Below are positions 61,114 to 64,000 of a DNA stretch of 64,000 nucleotides, in pieces (within the stretch, counting starts at the first letter, position 1; each line of letters begins with the position of its first letter). Made by a program: the position numbers and the translations under genes. The notes below the pieces were generated by a model that saw only the letters and a list, made by a program, of their open reading frames with translations, did not search any database and had not been told where the DNA came from. Location: the NCBI GenBank assembly GCA_028277745.1, contig JANQFR010000010.1, forward strand, positions 1-64,000. The letters are read 5' to 3'. The DNA is from Phycisphaeraceae bacterium (lineage in GTDB: Bacteria; Planctomycetota; Phycisphaerae; Phycisphaerales; Phycisphaeraceae).

Positions 61114-63690
61114 ATGAATTCATGCCGCCGTTGTTACATGGTGCTTCTGTCATCGTTGGCGGCGGCGGTGCTGACGATACCGGTGGCCGCAGCTTCCGAA
61201 GAGGAGGCCTATGTCATCCCCGAGGGCGGCGCCCGCGTGGTCGCGGCGGAGCAAGCCCCTGAGCGGGTCGTCGAGGCCGCCAAGACGCTGGCCGCGTACC
61301 TGCATCGCATGCAGGGCGGCAAGTTCGAGTTAGTCCGCGGCGGCGATGCCGTGGGGGCTGGGGATTCTGAGGGCGCGATCCTCGTGGGGTTGGTCGAGCA
61401 TCATCCCACGGCTGAGGCGCTCCCCGCCCCAAAACGCGAGATCACCGCGGGCGAGCAGTACGTGATCCGCAGCGACCGCGACGGGGTGCAACTCCTTGGC
61501 CGCAGCGCGTTGGCCGTGGAGCACGCGGTATGGGACCTGCTGCACCGCTTGGGCCATCGCCAATTCTTCCCCGGAGCCAACTGGGAGATTGTCCCCGAGT
61601 GGCCGGACCTCCGCATCGACATCAATGTGGTGGAAGAGCCTGACTACGCCACGCGACGCATCTGGTACACCTACTACACTTGGAAAGAGAATAAACCCGA
61701 TTATCACGCCTGGGTCGCACGCAACCGCTTGGGCGGCGGTTTCGAGCTCAACACCGGGCACGTCTATGGACGCATCATTCGCGAGCGGCGAGCCCACTTC
61801 GACGCGCACCCCGAGTACCTCGCGCTACTGGACGGGAAGCGGGTCAGCCCCGATGACGAAACCGCAAAGTTCTGCATCTCCAACCCGGCGCTGCGCAAGT
61901 TGATCGCTGAGTGGGCGCTGGACTTTTTTGCCAATCGCCCCCAAGCCGGGAGCGTGTCGGTTGACCCCAGCGACGGTGGGGGGTGGTGCGAATGTGAGCC
62001 CTGCGTCGCCATCGGCAGCCCGAGTGATCGGGTCCTGCGGCTGGCCAACGAGGTGGCTGAAGCGCTGGCGGGGCCCTGCCCCGACAAATACGTGGCGACC
62101 TACGCATACAACCACTACGCCACGCCGCCGACCCGCGTCACCGCCCACCCCCGGGTCATCATCAACGCAGCCACGGCGTTCCTCAAAGACATCACCGTCG
62201 ATGAGGTCATCGGCGGCTGGAAGAAAGCCGGCGTCCAGCAGTTTGGCATCCGCGGCTACTTCAGCATCATCCACTGGGACCAGGACCTCCCGGGCGCTGC
62301 CCGCTCGAGCAATCACGACTACCTGGCCGACGCGATCACAGGCTACTACAACAAGGGCGCGTTGTTTTACACCGCCGAATCTAGCGAAAACTTCGGTCCC
62401 AACGGGCTGGGCTATTACCTCGCCGCGCGGATGATGTGGGACGTCAATGAAGCCCAGGTCATTGATGAGTTGGCTGACGACTTCTTTGAAAAAGCCTTTG
62501 GCGAAGCCCGCGCGCCCATGGAGCGGTTTTACAAGCTCATCACCGTCACCAACGAGCGTCGGCCCAAGATGTCGAGCGACTTGATCGGCCGGATGTACCG
62601 CCTGCTCAACGAAGCGCAAACCCTCACCGGCGACCCCGCCGTGCTCCGCCGCCTCGATGACCTGATCCTCTACACCCGGTACGTCGAACTCTACGCCGAC
62701 CTTGAAGCCGCGGCCTCCAAACACCGGCAGGACGCCTTCCGCGAACTCATCCGCCACGCCTACCGGGCCAGGCGGTCGATGATGGTCCACAGCCTCGCCA
62801 TCTACCGGTCGTTCAACCGCCGCCACCGCCACCGCGGCGTATCAGTGCCCGGCGAGGCCCACTGGCTCAAGCCCGAAGCCCAAAACCCCTGGAAAACCAG
62901 CGCCTCCTGGACACGGGAAGAGCTCGACGGCTTCGTCACCGCGGGGATCGAGCGACAAGCGTTGTTGGACTTTGAACCCCGCGAGTTCACCACCGACCTC
63001 GTGCCCGCAACACCCCTCGGGCTGGGGCCAACCCCCAACCTGACCGACGCCGACACCAGCCGCGGCGAACACGACATCTACTGCTGGTTCAACGAGCCGG
63101 GCCAGATCACCCTCGATGTCACCGGCGGGCTCATCGCCTCCTACCGCGACCGCGGCCCCGCCACCTTCACGCTCACCTACGTGCCGCCAAGTGTGGATGA
63201 GATGAACCCCGAGCGGCAGACCGATCGCGCCCAGACCGAGCCCGACGGCGTGCAGCGCACCGTCCAACTCAAGACCACCCACACCGGCCTCCACCGGCTG
63301 ACCATCAGCGATCGGATGGACCAGACCCAGGTGACATGGCGCACCGACCTGCCCCGGGTCAAATCGCTGGCCCGCGCCACGGACCTCCGCCAAAGGGGCC
63401 GACGGCGGGGCGTGTTTTACGTCCCCAAGGGCACACCCGAAGTCGCCGGTTTCGCCAACCTCCGGCCCGACAACGTCACCCTCGCCGACGCCGCGGGCAA
63501 TGTCCTCCACACCTTCAAGACCGGCCCCCATCACTTCAAGGTCATCGTGCCGGAGGGGAAGGACGGCCAGGTCTGGCAACTCCGCAACCTAGCGGGGCAA
63601 CTCGAGTTGATGACCGTCCCCCCCTACCTCGCCGACTCCCCCGCAAACCTGCTGCTGCCCCGCGAAGTCGTCGAGGCCGACACGCCGTAA
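61114..63690 (+). CDS. Secreted DUF4838-domain protein, putative glycoside hydrolase
   Basis: An 858-residue exported protein with signal peptide (MNSCRRCYMVLLSSLAAAVL, cleavage near AAA-SEE). Residues 30-165 resemble the alpha/beta N-terminal domain of GH67/GH20-type enzymes (AKTLAAYLHRMQGGKFELV, HAVWDLLHRLGHRQFFPG). Residues 170-470 are a DUF4838 domain (PF16126) with ELNTGHVYGRII, SVSVDPSDGGGWCECEPC and YAYNHYATPP. The C-terminal part is beta-rich and carbohydrate-binding-like. The start at 61114 follows the operator region; the longer open frame from 61027 would run through operator 2. It is controlled by the divergent LacI gene and followed by another secreted protein 52 bases later. Enzyme activity of the family is not settled. 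Confidence 0.85.
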   Translation: MNSCRRCYMVLLSSLAAAVLTIPVAAASEEEAYVIPEGGARVVAAEQAPERVVEAAKTLAAYLHRMQGGKFELVRGGDAVGAGDSEGAILVGLVEHHPTAEALPAPKREITAGEQYVIRSDRDGVQLLGRSALAVEHAVWDLLHRLGHRQFFPGANWEIVPEWPDLRIDINVVEEPDYATRRIWYTYYTWKENKPDYHAWVARNRLGGGFELNTGHVYGRIIRERRAHFDAHPEYLALLDGKRVSPDDETAKFCISNPALRKLIAEWALDFFANRPQAGSVSVDPSDGGGWCECEPCVAIGSPSDRVLRLANEVAEALAGPCPDKYVATYAYNHYATPPTRVTAHPRVIINAATAFLKDITVDEVIGGWKKAGVQQFGIRGYFSIIHWDQDLPGAARSSNHDYLADAITGYYNKGALFYTAESSENFGPNGLGYYLAARMMWDVNEAQVIDELADDFFEKAFGEARAPMERFYKLITVTNERRPKMSSDLIGRMYRLLNEAQTLTGDPAVLRRLDDLILYTRYVELYADLEAAASKHRQDAFRELIRHAYRARRSMMVHSLAIYRSFNRRHRHRGVSVPGEAHWLKPEAQNPWKTSASWTREELDGFVTAGIERQALLDFEPREFTTDLVPATPLGLGPTPNLTDADTSRGEHDIYCWFNEPGQITLDVTGGLIASYRDRGPATFTLTYVPPSVDEMNPERQTDRAQTEPDGVQRTVQLKTTHTGLHRLTISDRMDQTQVTWRTDLPRVKSLARATDLRQRGRRRGVFYVPKGTPEVAGFANLRPDNVTLADAAGNVLHTFKTGPHHFKVIVPEGKDGQVWQLRNLAGQLELMTVPPYLADSPANLLLPREVVEADTP

Positions 63691-63742
63691 CCGCGATTGC
63701 AGGCGTCGTACCCCCCACTGCACCACCACCCGCGAGTTGATC

Positions 63743-64000
63743 ACCATGCCCCTCTCATGCAAAGACCGCAAAGCCATTTTGTTCGCCTTGACCTTGGCCG
63801 CCACCGCGCTCGCGACTCCGAAGCCCGCCCACGGGGCCGAGCCCGTGACACTGGTCAAAGAAGGCAAAGCGGTAGCGACGCTCTACGTCTCCGGCGAGCT
63901 CTTCGATGAACCGTTCAAGGTGCCGACGCTTCGCACCATCGCCCGTGACGTCGATCGCGAGAAGCTCGCACGATCGGTCGCGGTGGCGGACCTGAACTAC
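63743..64000 (+). CDS. Secreted protein, N-terminal part (3' end outside window)
   Basis: The frame opens at ATG 63743 and is still open at the window edge (86 codons). It starts with a signal peptide (MPLSCKDRKAILFALTLAAT, cleavage near AHGA-EP) and continues EPVTLVKEGKAVATLYVSGE. This opening resembles that of DUF4838 or alpha-glucuronidase-like secreted proteins, in which a strand of the form VxxGKxxAxI follows the signal. It is 52 bases downstream of the DUF4838 gene and probably in the same operon. The family is a guess from a short segment. Confidence 0.7.

Overview
The window (about 65% GC by eye) looks like a chromosomal segment of a planctomycete, probably of the Phycisphaerae type. 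The evidence is a large family of secreted proteins ending in PEP-CTERM sorting signals of the form PEPxSLxLLGLGGL-RRR, prepilin-like proteins with an H-X9-DG motif, a Ser/Thr kinase fused to WD40 repeats and preceded by a small ECF sigma factor, and many sugar-responsive regulators beside large secreted glycosidases. No rRNA, tRNA, CRISPR array or intact mobile element was seen.

Layout. (1) 1-11.3 kb: end of a XylR/AraC-type regulator, an FAD-dependent oxidoreductase, a second XylR-type regulator, two PEP-CTERM proteins, an H-X9-DG pseudopilin and a 1477-residue secreted clan GH-A glycosidase with a CBM9-like C-terminus. (2) 11.4-15.4 kb (minus): an ADP-heptose operon with a GmhA isomerase, an HldD epimerase, a stand-alone RfaE2-type adenylyltransferase and a PfkB kinase fused to a HAD phosphatase. 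(3) 15.4-19.7 kb: GntR/LacI-type regulator and GH38 alpha-mannosidase. (4) 19.8-29.5 kb: a GxGYxYP/discoidin lipoprotein, a second giant GH-A/CBM9 protein and, divergently, a GntR regulator, a PEP-CTERM protein and a second pseudopilin. This repeats the gene set of region 1. (5) 29.6-47.9 kb: eleven consecutive minus-strand PEP-CTERM genes, including a 1748-residue protein with nine autotransporter-type beta repeats, a dockerin-like protein and a HAF-repeat chimera. (6) 48.7-52.7 kb: WD40 kinase and ECF sigma factor. (7) 53.1-55.5 kb: HxlR regulator divergent from a crotonase and a quinone oxidoreductase. (8) 55.5-57.1 kb: a graveyard with a frameshifted transposase and a broken phytanoyl-CoA dioxygenase end. 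(9) 57.1-64 kb: a GH106-like protein, two decayed gene remnants, a LacI regulator with two perfect palindromic operators, a DUF4838 protein and the start of another secreted protein.

Taken together this looks like a glycan-degradation region in which separate regulators (XylR/AraC, GntR and LacI DNA-binding domains, each with a sugar-sensing domain) control small sets of secreted hydrolases, pseudopilins and PEP-CTERM surface proteins. No TonB/SusCD-type transporter and no exosortase is present, so export and uptake partners must lie elsewhere. The most unusual items are the kinase-phosphatase fusion, the twin regulator/PEP-CTERM/pseudopilin/giant-GH modules and the dense PEP-CTERM island with start-stop overlaps.
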